Below are positions 1-13,600 of a stretch of 64,000 nt of DNA, in pieces; position 1 is the first letter of the stretch; each line of letters begins with the position of its first letter. The DNA comes from Zeus faber. Its lineage: Eukaryota; Chordata; Actinopteri; Zeiformes; Zeidae. The translations under genes were made by a program, and so were the position numbers. Location: NCBI GenBank assembly GCA_960531495.1, contig OY482846.1, positions 13,709,986-13,773,985 of the forward strand. Direction: 5' to 3'. Below the pieces are notes generated by a model. It was given only the letters and a program-made list of their open reading frames with translations. It did no database searches and had not been told where the DNA came from.

Positions 1-856
1 AGGGATTGCAGATTAGGCCCAGGCCTCGAGAGTACCCATAATACAATTAATATCAACAGAGTTAAGGCCAGCTCTTAACAGAAAGTCTGTAAAACGTACA
101 GTGATCAGATACATAAATGCTCATTTCAAGCAATGTAGAATAGAAAAGGGCGGGGCGGGGGCGCCGTCTGAGTTCACTTGCAATTCAAACCGCTTTGATC
201 CCACAATGCATCAGTCCTGTGATGGTTTGGATTGCGAGGAAGGAAAAAAACCAAAGACGAGTCTCTCCAGGTCGCATGAAATAATCCCTGTTTCCATCTG
301 TGGAATCATCACGTACAAAATGCGCTCGTCGTGGAATTTTCTCATGTTCAGACCATAGAAGTGTCCGTTTAGCTGCACATTGGATGGTGTGCAGGGATAC
401 CGTCATATAAAAACATCACATGCTGGTTCCTATCAAATAACTGCAGGGACTTACAAGACCTGGAAGAGAACTCACTCTGGAAGGGTAAAGGGTGAACTCT
501 CACCCCAAAGGAACAACATTCTGCCCTTCCACAAGTATTTCATTCATCCCTTCAGTCGGCAGCTGTGAACAAGTTTAACCATCCATCCTCTCGCAGCAAG
601 AATCATCCTATTTGGTCAGAACGTCTTTTGGCTTCTGCTCCTTTTTTGATATCGAAAAAACAAACAAAACTCACGAGTCGAAGAGCCTGAAAACCTGTTT
701 CCAGCAGCTGTGGAGCTTGATGGAAAGGCCGTGGTTTTTGATCCAAGCTGCTCTGGGATGAGACGAAGAAGAAGGTTCTGGAATGTGCGCATCACTCTGA
801 ATGAGGGGGGATGAGAGTGTCTCGCGATGGGATGGGAGTCTACTGCTCAGCGCCAC
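1..856 (-). other. daam1: daam1 3' untranslated region (continues past the left edge)
   Basis: This stretch follows the daam1 stop codon. I see no minus-strand AATAAA (plus-strand tttatt), so the UTR probably runs beyond base 1. The short ORFs here have no recognisable product. Confidence 0.7.
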
Positions 857-1072
857 CTAGAAGTTGAGCTTGGTGACCGGACGCTCTCTGCCCGACTCCG
901 TGGTCTGGCTGTTGATGCGCTTGCGGTTGCGTTTCATCTTGGAGAGATCCTTATCGAAGACCTCGCCCGACCGCAGCGCAGACACCAAGTCGTCGAACTC
1001 GCCACCGTCATCGTCCTCGCCGTTGGCCTTGGCTTTACGCGCCTTACGCTCCTTCTCCCGCTGCTCCTTCAG
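857..1072 (-). CDS. daam1: daam1 last coding exon: FH2 end, DAD and stop
   Basis: 216 nt, residues 1007-1077 plus TAG at 857-859. The acceptor is CAG at 1073-1075. It carries the autoregulatory DAD core [11 protein letters not shown] (about 1032-1042) followed by the basic KRNRKR patch (about 1053-1058), which in this family binds the N-terminal inhibitory domain. The C-terminus PVTKLNF matches human DAAM1 closely. Confidence 0.96.
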   Translation of the reverse strand: MKEQREKERKARKAKANGEDDDGGEFDDLVSALRSGEVFDKDLSKMKRNRKRINSQTTESGRERPVTKLNF

Positions 1073-4000
1073 CTGTGCAACACAGAGCCAGAGGGATACA
1101 ATTATAATGTCAACCATGGTACAAATTTACATGAAACATTGATGTAACTGTTTATCTTGGTCAATGTACTACATTTAGGGACACAAATAAGAGCTTTACA
1201 ATGATGACATCACACCTATATATGAAGCTATTTACAAAAAAAGGCCGCAAATCAGCTGTAGTCAAACATTGGAACCAATGTCACGGACACCTTTAAGCAC
1301 CTTAAATTGGCTTAATGAAAAATCCCCAGGACAGAAGAGCAATAAATTGGAATTGAATGGGGAAGCAAGCACCACATGCATCGGGGGTGTGACCACAGTC
1401 TGTCGATCTCATCAGTCTGGATAGCGTATAGAGATCGTAGGCGGAGCATGTACCTGAGCTTCCATCCTGGCCCGGCGCTCCTCCTCCTCCTTCCGTTTCC
1501 GCATGTTCTCGTTCTCCTGCTGCGCCTCGGCGAACGACTGCAGGAACTGGTCGAAGATGCCAAAGAACTCATCCGGCTGCATCTTGCTGACTTCTTCGCC
1601 AAAGTGCTTTACTGCCCTCGTGAACTGTGGGCCCACGGAAGGGGTTGGAGGGTTGGGTGGAGGGGTAAAGAATTAGATGAACAGCGGTGGACAGAAGAGC
1701 CATGTTTAACTCAGCCCTTTGACGGGTTTACAGGGCACTCATTAGGTCCCCAACTCTTTGAAACCAGAGTGGGATCCTGGCGTTGCTGCTCTGAGGCTCT
1801 TGTTAACCTACAGCCGAGGCCACAGACTGGAGCCAGAGCCAAAATTAAGGCCGTGTGTTTGTTCGTTATGAGGCGAAACAGACTCAAGAGGAGGGCGGCC
1901 GGATGCAATACCATGCTGGGATCATACCCCATCAGAATTGTGCCCGTCAGGGCAGACTCAGCGTGAGATGCAATCTTAATTAAATTTTGTAAAAAAATAT
2001 ATATATATTAAAAACTGTAAATTATACACCAAATGGTCAGACATATTTCATGTTCTTTCATTTTCAGTGTGTGCATGACGTAAGGAGGCTATATAACATG
2101 ATACCATTCCGCACTCCACAGGAACCAAGGGAAGAATTTAGCTTTGAAGGACGAGATACTCGTCTAAAGGAGACATGTGCTTTATATTAGGGCTGGGCCG
2201 GTTATTTCATCGGCGATTGACTGTTATCAATGCTCATTGACACACACGCAAAGAAACCCTCAATCGCCAGTTGTGTATGTTTTTCTCAAATTTTGAAAAT
2301 CGACCTTTCCTATAAATATACATACATAAAGCCGACAAAACTTCTCTGGCCCCTGCACCAATCGGGCTGTCTTTGAAGTTTACAGTGCTCTTCCTCTAAT
2401 CTGGAAGGAGGGTGGGCAACATTGAAAAGCAAGCATTGATTTTAATCTCTCTTTTGAAGTAGACTAGGTAATAATAATAATTAAAACAACAACTAGGCTG
2501 CTACTACTACTATGTATAATAACACTCATAACGTGTTTTAAGCACCACTGGAAAAGTAGTCACAACCCCCTGCTCGTGCCTCAAACCGGAGACGCTTGTC
2601 TTCTTGACACAGAACTTCAACAAAGTCTGGTGAAAATCAAACAGGCCAGACATTTTCTTTTATTGTTTGTTTGTTTATTTCAGGGACAAGCAGTAAGTCA
2701 GCAATCAATGGGGATTCATTTTGGCCTAATCCCTTCAGGCAGTGCTGATATATTTGATTTGGATTTATGGACACTACCAGACTTAAATTTATATTGTTTC
2801 ACATTTAATATCTGAGAATGTTAAGACAATTTAATTGTATGTGACGTAATTCAACTGTCGCAGTCAAAAAGACGCCCTTAATAGGCAATGTCATGCGTCC
2901 GTTTTATTTTGTTTTAACAAAGCCTACTTTGTTTAGCACTTTCAAAATAAACATTTAATTGATTTACTCCAAAATGTTAAATGTTTGTTCTGTTTAGAGA
3001 AACAAGTGTTGTTAATTTTTGTGGCAGACTCGAGGGTGTGGTTTTGAGTTGGTGCAGGGAGGCAAGGGGGAAGTCAGCGTGGTAGACAGACGCTCCCTGC
3101 TTCAGTATCAGCTAGTTGAGCTGACTGGCCAATCACGGCAGCTGGGAAGTTTTCTTATGTGCTTGCCTTGTGCTGCTTTCACACATGCACTGCGGACAAT
3201 GTCTCCATAATCAGGTCCGGACATTGTCCAGAGTTGCCCTTTCACACATCTATCTCACAACTGGAGATTGTCTGTGTCAGATGCGTTTACACTACCTTGA
3301 GATATTTCTTTTGGGTAGAGTGTGCAGAAGGCAGGATGTGATGCAATGACGCTGCAGAGTTTTAGCACGCCTAAGATGGCGGATGAGGCTGGCACGGCGG
3401 CTACCAACGTATCTGTTTTGGCCATGTATTTGGATGTAATATAAACAAAAGAGCGAAAAGGAATATAAAGGAAGCATAAAGGAATACGGGGCAGCTACGC
3501 TGCGTGCACGAAGATCCACACAAAAGGTGAATAACCGGCACATGCGACATCATCATGCGACACACTCACTCACTCACTGTGAATGCTTCAGACAATAACC
3601 TGCTCTGTTCACACATACTACTCAATCGGACATTACGCAGACTTTGTACTTAGGTGCTGGGTGTGTAAAGTCTGGTCCAAACGATTTAGACATTTGTGTT
3701 CACACATACGGCTCCTCCTAGTAATGTCCAGGTAATTTCATGGTTGCAGTGAAAGCAGCTTTACAGTGAGACCCACAGGCAGGGATCGTGAGGGTGCACT
3801 CCAAAACAGAGTGTTCCACAATTGCCACTGGGAAAAGACCCAGATTTTTCTGTCTGCTTTATTTTATAATTTATTATTACCTAGGCACTGGAGTGCTTTA
3901 TGTTGAACTGCCCCAAATAAAACCCGGTCTGCTGGTGGACCTCCGGCCAAAACTGCGTCTTTCTCTGTCATTCTGCATGAACAGGGGTAGCAAGCCCACT

Positions 4001-7000
4001 ACAATTATATTCTAAATATGCTGCCTTTTCGTGAACGAAAGAACCCCACCCCCCCCCAAGACGACAAGATAATGCAGATCGATTTGATTATTGATCAATT
4101 GGCAGGAAATAATTCATGACTGGCCCAGCCCTACTTTATACGCATGCACGCACACACAAAAATGCAGGGCCTGGCCATTGGGTTCTGCCCTCTGTTACAC
4201 ACTCATGCAACATTAAAATTCTTAGAAATTTCAGTGTGTGACAGGAACCACAAGCTACACAGGGAAATGAATTGTTTCCAGGTGTCGGCCGAGTGAAAAC
4301 AAGCTGTTTATTCGGACGGTGGAACATATCTGAGAAGACAGCCCATCACACCCTGGACCGAGATGAAACAGACACAGGCATAAATTTAGCTTGAGCATGC
4401 AAGTTGTACTTAAGCTGACAGGCCATTCAAGAGACTTCTTTCAAGTCTTTTTTAGCGCCAATCTGTTCTTTTTGTTATTGAGACAGTAGGAAGGAAAACG
4501 GTTTCTGTGAAAAATCAAGATTTAGTCACGCAGTCACCATACAACGATCAGCCACAACATTAAAACCACCACTAATAACCACTATTATTGTGTAGCTTCC
4601 CCTCGTGCCGCCAAAACAGCCCTGACCCGTCAAGGCATGGACTCCACAAGACCTCTGAAGGTGTCCTGTGGTATCTGGCACCAAGACGTGAGCAGCAGAT
4701 CCTGTAGCAAGTCCTGTAGGATGTGAGGTGGGCCCTCCATGGATCGGGCTTATTGTTCCAGCACATCCCACAGATGCTCGGGTGGATCGAGATCTGGGGA
4801 ATTTGAAGGCCAAGCCAACACCTTGAACTCTTTGTCATGTTCCTCAAACCACTCCTGAACAATTTTTGCAGTGTGGCACGGTGCATTATCCTGCTGAAAG
4901 AGGCCACTGCCATCAGGTAATAACGTTGCCATGAAGGGGTGTACTTGGTCTGTAACAATGTTTAGGTAGGTGGTACATGTCAAAGTAACATCCACATGAA
5001 TGCCAGGAACCAAGGTTTCCCAGCAGAACATCACCCAGAGCATCATTCTGCCTCCGCTGGCTTGCCTTTTTCACATAGTGCAAACCTGCCAACCTTGGGA
5101 AAATATTTTGAGTACCACGATAGTGTAACAGGGAGTCTCCATTGTGTTCGCGTTACTGCAGCTAAATGACTCCATCAGTTATTCACAGCGTAGCCGTCTT
5201 GTAACGAAACTATCGTGTCCTGACCTGCCGATTCCAATTTTGGCTGATTCCGATTTTCATTCAATTGTGTGTTCATAAAAAGTCATTGACTGTGTAACTT
5301 TTTCATTGTTGTCTGATCTTTTTGAGTTTATATCCGTGATCGGAGAAATCAAATTTTCGTAAAATTTGGTCATATTGGGTATATCTGCTGTACGTCAATG
5401 AAAAATACATCGCGTGATAGGACAGCTGCATATACGGTCCACCACTGCAATTTTCAGTTACCACAATAGTGAGATTGCTGATTTTGACACTGTGTGTTTG
5501 TTACGTTTCATTATTCACGATGGAACAATAATGGAACATAAAACTGTCCCTGAGTTCCAATAAAAAGAACATGGAACGATCACTGAGTTCCAATAAGCAG
5601 AAGGACTGTCACCAAGTTTCACTATAATTCAACCTGTAACTCTCACTGAGTTTTAGTAGGACACAACATATAACCAACATGGAAATGTCCAGTTCAAACC
5701 TCAAATGAAAGCCTCTCTCACTTTTATGTGAAAATGTACCTTTCTATTTATATGGTACTTGCAATTCTCGCCGCCCCCCCAAAAACTAATGATAATAAAT
5801 GGCCGACTTTTCTCACTCTCGTTCACAGGAAGTCCTCGTCAAGAACAGAGTATAAAAAAAGAGTCGAACCTTTCATCACAGCGGGGCTCTGCTGTGACAA
5901 CGATAGATACAGTCCGCACAATTTTGGAATATTGTCAGGCGATTGATATATAAATAATTTAGCTGATCGGCCGCTCACAGCAAATCGATCAGTGCATCTC
6001 ACCTTTTATATAACCGAAACTGTAAAACTTGAAAAACAGTATTTTGAGCCATTCAAAAGAATCTGATCGTGCATGAACAACCCAACACTACAGTAGAAGC
6101 AGAATGGATCCATTGATGCTGGTCCTTCAGTGGCAGGCAGCGGGGACCGGTGGGGAGCGCGGGTGTTCTCCGCTGTGCTCCTCACGGTGCAATCCCCACA
6201 TTCACAACATTTCACGGTTGGTAGGTATGCAGGTTGGTAGGTATGCATAGTGCATCCTGGTGCCATCTTTTCTCCAGGTTAACGATGCACACGCACCAGG
6301 CCATGCACATGATGTTGAAGAAAGGCCACCTTCTTCCATTGCTCCATGGTCCAGTTCTGACGCTCACATGTCCATTGTAGGTGCTTTCGGCGGTGGACAG
6401 GGGTCATCATGGACACTCTGACCGGTCTGGCTACGCAGCCCCATACACAGCAAGCTGCGATGCACTGTGTGTTCTGACACCTTTCTATCATAGCAGCATT
6501 AACCTTTTCAGCAATTTGTTCTACAGTAGCTCTTCTGTGGGATCGGACCAGACGGGATAGACTTCGCCCCCGAGACGCATCAATCAGCCTTGGGTGCCCA
6601 TGACCTTGTCGCTGGTTCACCGGTTGTCCTTCCGTGGACCACTTTTGGTGGGTACTAACCACTGTATACGGGGAACACCCCACAAGACCTGTCGTTTTAG
6701 AGATGCTGTGACCCAGTCGTCTAGCCATCACAATTTGGCCCTTGTCAAAGTCGCTCAGATCCTTACACTTGCCCATTTTTCCTGCTTCCAACACATCAAC
6801 TTCAAGAACTGACTGTTCACTTGCTGCCTATTTTTTCCCCTTGACAGGTGCCATTGGAACAAGATGATCAAAGTTATTCACTTCACCTGTCAGTGGTTTT
6901 AATGTTGTGGCTGATCGGTGTATGGTTCTACAGGAAGTGATACAAAACCATCTCTGGGATTTTGACTCCCATTTCCACTTTCAAAACTACGCCAGCGATT

Positions 7001-10000
7001 CTCAACCTTTTTCAAACGAAGGAACTTCGATTTGACACACATTACGGCACAGACACCATTCCGTAAAGTTTTGTATCTGGGACCCCGACCTGAGAATATT
7101 TCTATTATTGGTTATGCTTGCATGTGGACTCACCAGTTCCTTGGCCTCGGTGAGGGAGTCCTCCACGTCTGAAAAGCTGAAGCTGGCCACGGTGATGAAC
7201 TGACTCACCACAGAAACAAACTTGTCGCCCACCTCCAGTGGACGTTTCTTCTGGAACTCCAGCTCCTGAGAGTGAAAGCGAGGAGTGGAAATAGGAGAAA
7301 GGATAGTTGAGACACAATATGATGTATCGCTGTATGGCTCCCACCATGACTCAGTCCACATATTGCATGATTGTGAGAACGGCCGGTCCCGCTGTGACTC
7401 ACGCTCTCGACGCTCTTCAAGCCGCTCCGCAGGTTATTTATATCCTTCTCCAACTCGGTCATGCTGCAACACAAAGGAAGATCAATGGTTAAAAACACGA
7501 CAGGTAGTAGTTTTTAATTTTCAGTGAAAAGATCATAGTCTAAAGGTAGTTGCTAGGATCTCGACTCTGCTTACTTGACTTTGGCTGCTTCTGGAATGCT
7601 CTGCAGGTCCTCCTGGAACAGCAGGACTTTGGGGTACTTCTTCTCCAGGATGGTGATCAGATAGTGCAGCAGGGTGATGTTTCTAAAAGCATGGAAGACG
7701 ACAATCTAGGTTGGAAGGACCTTAAAAGGCAGCACAGGTACAAACATTCAAAATGTGATCTTGAATGAAAATGGTACAAAGGCCTAAATAGATATTCCAG
7801 TTTTGTTGATGGGCTGAATGCTAACCTTGTTAGTCCAATGCAAGGCTGCAAATGGGATCAACTAGCCTAGTTCCTGTGAAATAGGGGAAATGCATCTAAC
7901 AAGGTGCTTGGAAAGGCCCTTACTTGTCGATGCTTGATTTGGTATCGGCGATCTTATTGAGCGAGGAGACCTTGAAGCCATACGCGTTTCCCCTCTGACC
8001 CTTGTTCATGTAGTTACCGAAGGCCAGCACCACCTCCAGCAGCTGCTTCAGGTTTCTACTGTGTAGAACCTCCTTCGAAGCCTTGGTCAGGGCTGTGGGC
8101 AGAATGTTTGTTTATAACCATTACGATTGCATGTTTCTCCGGCTGTAGGATGTTGAACACAAAGTGTTGAAATACAAAAATGGGATGATCCTTCAGTGTT
8201 TTCAAAACACTTCATCTCATATTGCAGAATGAAACTCTGTCACGTGTTGACGAGTATTTATCTCACCTTCAACTTTGGGCTTGATTTCAGCTATCCTCTC
8301 TGCAAACTTCTTCTTGAAGTACAGAGACTGTAGCCGCTGCTGGTAGTGGTTTATTCTGAGAGAGAAATTACAAGTTACAATTAAAAACATGATTCAATAA
8401 CATGTATACACACAGAAACACATATGGTTAAAAAAAATGACATGTATGCACATTGTCCAAAGAACACATTTGCAGTCATTACACAGTGCTAGTGGAATGT
8501 TTATTTCTGGGATTGTGTTGTTATTCGGTTTATCAGAAGTTGACCTCATCGCTCATAAACACCATCAGGACACACTGAGAACCAATCAGCCTGGGCAGTT
8601 GGCTCTTTGGCCTTGATCACTGGCAAAAGAGGATAGAAAGCTCTGGTCCCCGACTTCCTAAAATCTTTATCAACTTGGACGTGAATTGCAATTCACTGCA
8701 AAATTGCTACTGCTTCGATTATACTAGAATGAAATAGTATTTTAGAGTCCAATGTGGTTTCTATGTTGTTTGAATCAGCCTTGAAGGTCAATGTCTCTTG
8801 ACTTTAAAATTGCATATTTACGTATTAATGGCTGCCATTTTTCCATATTATCCTTCTTACTCTAAAATATAATGTTATATTGAACATAGAAATGAGTTCC
8901 ATTTGTGGAAATGACGACTGTTACCTGCTAATTAGAATCAGCTTTATTTCTAACGTTGTAACGGAGACATTTCTATTGTAATGCAGCTTAGCAGCTGTTC
9001 TGTTTTAGTCATAAGATCGGTACCGGCCACCACTGGAGTCACCGTTTAACCAGGCGGGAAGGGATCTTTAAAGTTTCATTTGCGTGTGTAAAAAATGCTT
9101 TTTCAGGGTTTTCGGCGAAAGAAAAATGTGGGGCCTCCTCAGTTAACGTTTAGTGCACAGTAAAACATTCAAACCGTGTGTGTTGAGCGTGTTACCGTAC
9201 CTGCTCATCTCATAGAGGAAGCGGTCTGGTTTGGCCATGCGGTCCAGCTCATGCTTGTGTTCCTCCAAAAGATCCACGTCGCTTTTTTCCGGAACAAACT
9301 TCAGCATCTGAGATTCCAAACGGATTTGCACGTTTGATAATCTTGCTGTTGGTATGTTTAAATCTCACTTATTTTTAATGATATTTGCTGCAAGTAAACT
9401 TTAAACAGTCCTACTTTAATACTCCTAAGTGTTTAAAAACAGGCCAACTTGAAGTCAATAGCCGAAGGCCTGCTCGATATTTGTTCAGGGTTTCTGACTT
9501 GCGGCAGAGTTTACACGGACGCAATGTCAACTCTGAACGTCTCCAACTGAAGCTCATGTGATTCTCTACGTGTAGGTCTCGAGTGGGGAAATATCAAATA
9601 TCTGTGGGTTGAAATGGGTGAGGCACCTGCTCCAGCATGTCTTTGGGAAGGTCTTCCTGCTCGTCCATGGTCAGGATGGCTCGCTTCATCTCCTCGTTGG
9701 ACAGTTTCAGCCTTCATCACACACATCAAAAGAAGAAGACAAAGAACATGACAACTTTCAAAGATGGTGCGTTTGGATGGATCAAACATGGACCAAAACC
9801 ACCCTGAAAGAAAAGTATTTTCTATGCACAAATAAGGTAACAAGTAACAACTATAGCTTGTAAGATTTGATATTTTGTAGGTTTCAATCACACTTAAGGT
9901 TACACTGTTCAAATTAACTATAAATAGGAAATGACTATATTGCCTCAACTTGAAAAAATAAAATTAAAAAAAATCAGTGGAAAAAATTGGACTGTAAACC

Positions 10001-10562
10001 AACTTGTGTGGTGTTATACCAGGAAAAAGACACCAGAAGGAAAATGGGTTTACTTTTATCATGACCAGAAATGCTTCAGGTTTTTATTCTTCATCAATTT
10101 TCCCTTGAACTAGTCTCCCACTCGGACTCGTTTTCATGGAAAAAAATTGATGCTGTTTAACACAAATAAGGCCTTGTGTCAACTGGTAAAACACCACGTT
10201 AGTGAGAACCAACGGGTAAATTGAAATACAAGCTTGCACTTCTCAGAGGACAAAACCGCTTTCCGTCCTCCCTCACTGCATTTTTCTAACAAAAGAGACC
10301 AATTGAAAGCTGGGAAACATCCTGCATCGGCCGCACACTTAGGTAACAATGTCATATTTTTTCTCGAAGTAGCGGCTGCTCTTTTCTTTCACCTGTTTTC
10401 CCACAGGCTTACCTCGACAGGAGGATGTTGCAGTTTTGAGCTCGGCGGCCGTCGATGACTGAGAGCTCCTTGACTTTTTTGGAGGTAAGTGAGTCATCCT
10501 CTGCTTCTTTCTGCAGGAGGCGTAATTAAATTGTTATTATTAACCACGTAGGGTTAACAAAA

Positions 10563-10603
<41 letters not shown>

Positions 10604-13600
10604 CACACCAAACACCAAAGGACAGTGGAAAATACAGACGGACTGATGCAATAATGTACGTTCATTTAATGTTTTGGTTCTTCTTGATTTGATTTTCAAA
10701 ACAGAAAAAAAGGCCCAAAACCTTAAAGGAAGATACATTATAAAGGCAAAGCAGAATCACACCACAGTCACACAGGAGGCTTCATACATTTATCAGTGCA
10801 AACAAAGACGACCAGTACAACAGATGATATAAAAATGTCCCCGATTGTAAATTTGGCGCTGACTTCCGTTTCCATACGCATATTTTCATGCGTTATAAAT
10901 CGCATGTTATGTTGCAAATCTCAAAACAGAGCAGACGGCCATGCCATGTGTCTCTGAATTGGATTAAAGTCGAACACGAAAATCGTCCAGATGAACTACA
11001 CGGAAATCTAATGAAATATGTGAACAGACCTCATAACATGAAACATGACGCAGACTGTGCTCTCTGTAGGACTGATGTGGTTTGTATAGCGCACTCACCT
11101 GTTTGCTGTTATTGACCGTAAAGAAGTCCTAAAATGCAAGCAAGGAAGCAAGGAAGAGGTGGGCACTCATTAGCATAAGTCAAGCAGTTATGTTGAACGC
11201 AGCCCATAAAAAAAAAAAAAATAAAATCACACTGCAATAAAACAAGCTCGATCAGTACTGAAGTGACAAAGGAACAGGAAGTGATGGGACGTGCGTCACC
11301 GTGGCTCCGGATCGAGGACGATACAACTTGCTAATGGCGCACATGCTCGGCGCACGGCTAAAAATGCAGCTCAGCAAGTTGTGTCTGGTTTTGGTTTTGG
11401 TCACGTCTTGAATTCGATGCCTTAGTCATCAGGCCAACACAGAGGATCTGCTTTGAAGACTTTGCAGAGTCACTGGTCGATCGCAAAGGTTTAATACGAT
11501 CAATGAAAATATAGTCTCAGTCAATAATGTTACTCCCCAAACACCACAGCTACCTTATGGAGCTTTTTGCATGTTGTTAACATAAATATTTCTTATATTC
11601 TTATTATATGATTGGCTTCAGAGATGTCCTCAAATCACCTGAATGAAACTCATCTTTTGAATCTTAGTTCTCTATTGGTCTGATGACTGTTAGCACTTTT
11701 TAATATATATTAAGTATAACAAGACAGATTTATTCCTTTCTGCTGAAGTGTTATAGTGATGGTCATACATGTTCAGTACCAGAATTAATTGCAAACAGTA
11801 GATAGGTCATTCTCATGCACTGTATATTTCTTTAGTCATCTCAACCAAAACAAACACAAAAACTGGCATCATTGATGATATCATGACTGTCTTTTAGTAG
11901 CATTAGCGATTGCACAAACATCACAATTGTACAGCCACTATGTGATCGACCTTTATTTGTCACAGACATGCTGGTGAGCTCAAAGCAATGTTTCAAGGTG
12001 TCCAAAATACAAAACATCCCAGTTTTCCTTATTATTGTCAAGATAGGCGCCTGTGTCATGACACATGCTCCCCTGAGTGTGTGTGGGGGATGGGGATTTT
12101 ACCTGCTGCTCGTCAGACCAAGCAACGAGCAACAGGTATGCAGCCATTCTGATCCCAATCACCTAGATTCAGGTTCAGATTTTTCAATTAAAATGTGATT
12201 AAGAAGGAGTTATTTTTAGACACGTTGAAAGCCGCCCAGGCCTGAAGCAAGTATCGCAAGCCGGTCTGATTGGGGGGAAAAATAAACAAGGGTTCAGTGA
12301 GTCCTCCCTAACGCTGTAGGGAAAGAAAAGAGTAGAAACCCGCTCAATGCCACCACCCAGTACCTGCTGTCTTTGGTAGGCGGAGAAGGTCTTCTCAATG
12401 TCGTCAAGGTCCAGGATTTTGAAAACCTTACAGTCGTCCACGTCCATCCAAACGGTTCCCTCCAGTTTATTCTGCGTGGGGGTGGGGGGTGTTAAAAAAT
12501 GCACCAAAAACGAACCAAAAAGTTTGAAGTTGAGTCTTGATAATGGCTTTCTAGCCTCACCTCAGCCAGTTTGGACCAGTTGAAGGACTTGAGCGGGTTG
12601 GCCGGCTGTGGGACACTCTTCTTCTTCAGGGACGGGCCGAGGGGAGCGCCCGGCGGGGCCGGGATCCCTCCGAACGGCGGGAGCCCGGGTGGAGGCGGGG
12701 GGCCACCCGGGGGTGGGGGAGGCGGAGGTGGCGCCACCATGCCCCCCGGCGGCGGGGGAGGAGGGGGCACCAGCCTGAATGGCAGCGGGGGCGGAGACAG
12801 GGGTCCGCCGGGGGGGCCGGGCACCAGCGGGGGGCCACCGGGAACCACGGCAACCTGTCTCTGGAGAAAGGGAGGAAAGAAACAGAATAAATAAGTATAG
12901 AAATAAAGAATAAATAACAATGAATAAATATGCTCTTTAACACTTTAATCTGGCCTGTTCTAACCAGAATCATTGAATGTCCTGTTCACAGCTAAACTCC
13001 CATGCAACTCAATTTATAATTTATATAATTTACAATTTATAAAGACTGGAAACATAATAGAGATGAAATAAAAATGTTCAATTGAGTTTGCCACAAAAAA
13101 AGGTTTAAGGGCATGAAGCTTGGTTTGTGTATTTATATGCAATTAGCTTTTAAAGTAGTTATTAACTACAGTATACCTAAGCTGTATAAAAGGTTCATTT
13201 ACAATATGCTGTTGTTAAACATCAGGGTTTGACTCTGATCGATGTGGTTATCGACTTCGTTATCAGAACAAAAGCTTTTTTGCAACACTCTTTCCCTTCT
13301 CCAACTGCACAAACTCCAGTGTAAAATAATTGTTTTTGTGGACGTACGGTGCTGAGCTCGTGCAGGCGGGCGCTGAGCTCCGCCACTTGCTGCTTGACGT
13401 TCTTGTGCTCCGTGCTCTCCTTCTCCAGCTTCTCTTTCATCTTGTTGAGCGTCTGCATCATGTCTTCCTTCTCCTGGGTCTTGGCGTCACATTCGCGTTC
13501 TTTCTTCTCGAACTTCTGCTGCAACTCATGGTGCTCTGAGATTTGGAGAAAAAATAAAAAAATAAGTGGAGGTTGATCAGGGAACTTGAGAAAAAAAAAA

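Larger units (their letters stand above)
4540..6922 (-). mobile_element. Tc1-like transposon, interrupted by another element
   Basis: Inverted ends CGATCAGCCACAACATTAAA (left) and its complement (right) flank TA. Without the internal insertion it is about 1.2 kb, the usual Tc1 size. The minus-strand transposase is split: the N-terminal half ([20 protein letters not shown]) lies at about 6280-6776 and the C-terminal half ([29 protein letters not shown]) at about 4750-5046. A shift is present as well, so it is inactive. Confidence 0.93.

Noticed and set aside
6006..6266. 86-codon minus-strand ORF at the Tc1/hAT junction
   Set aside because: It fuses hAT terminal repeats with out-of-frame Tc1 sequence.
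12571..12894. Plus-strand Gly/Pro-rich ORF
   Set aside because: It is the antisense of the daam1 FH1 exon.
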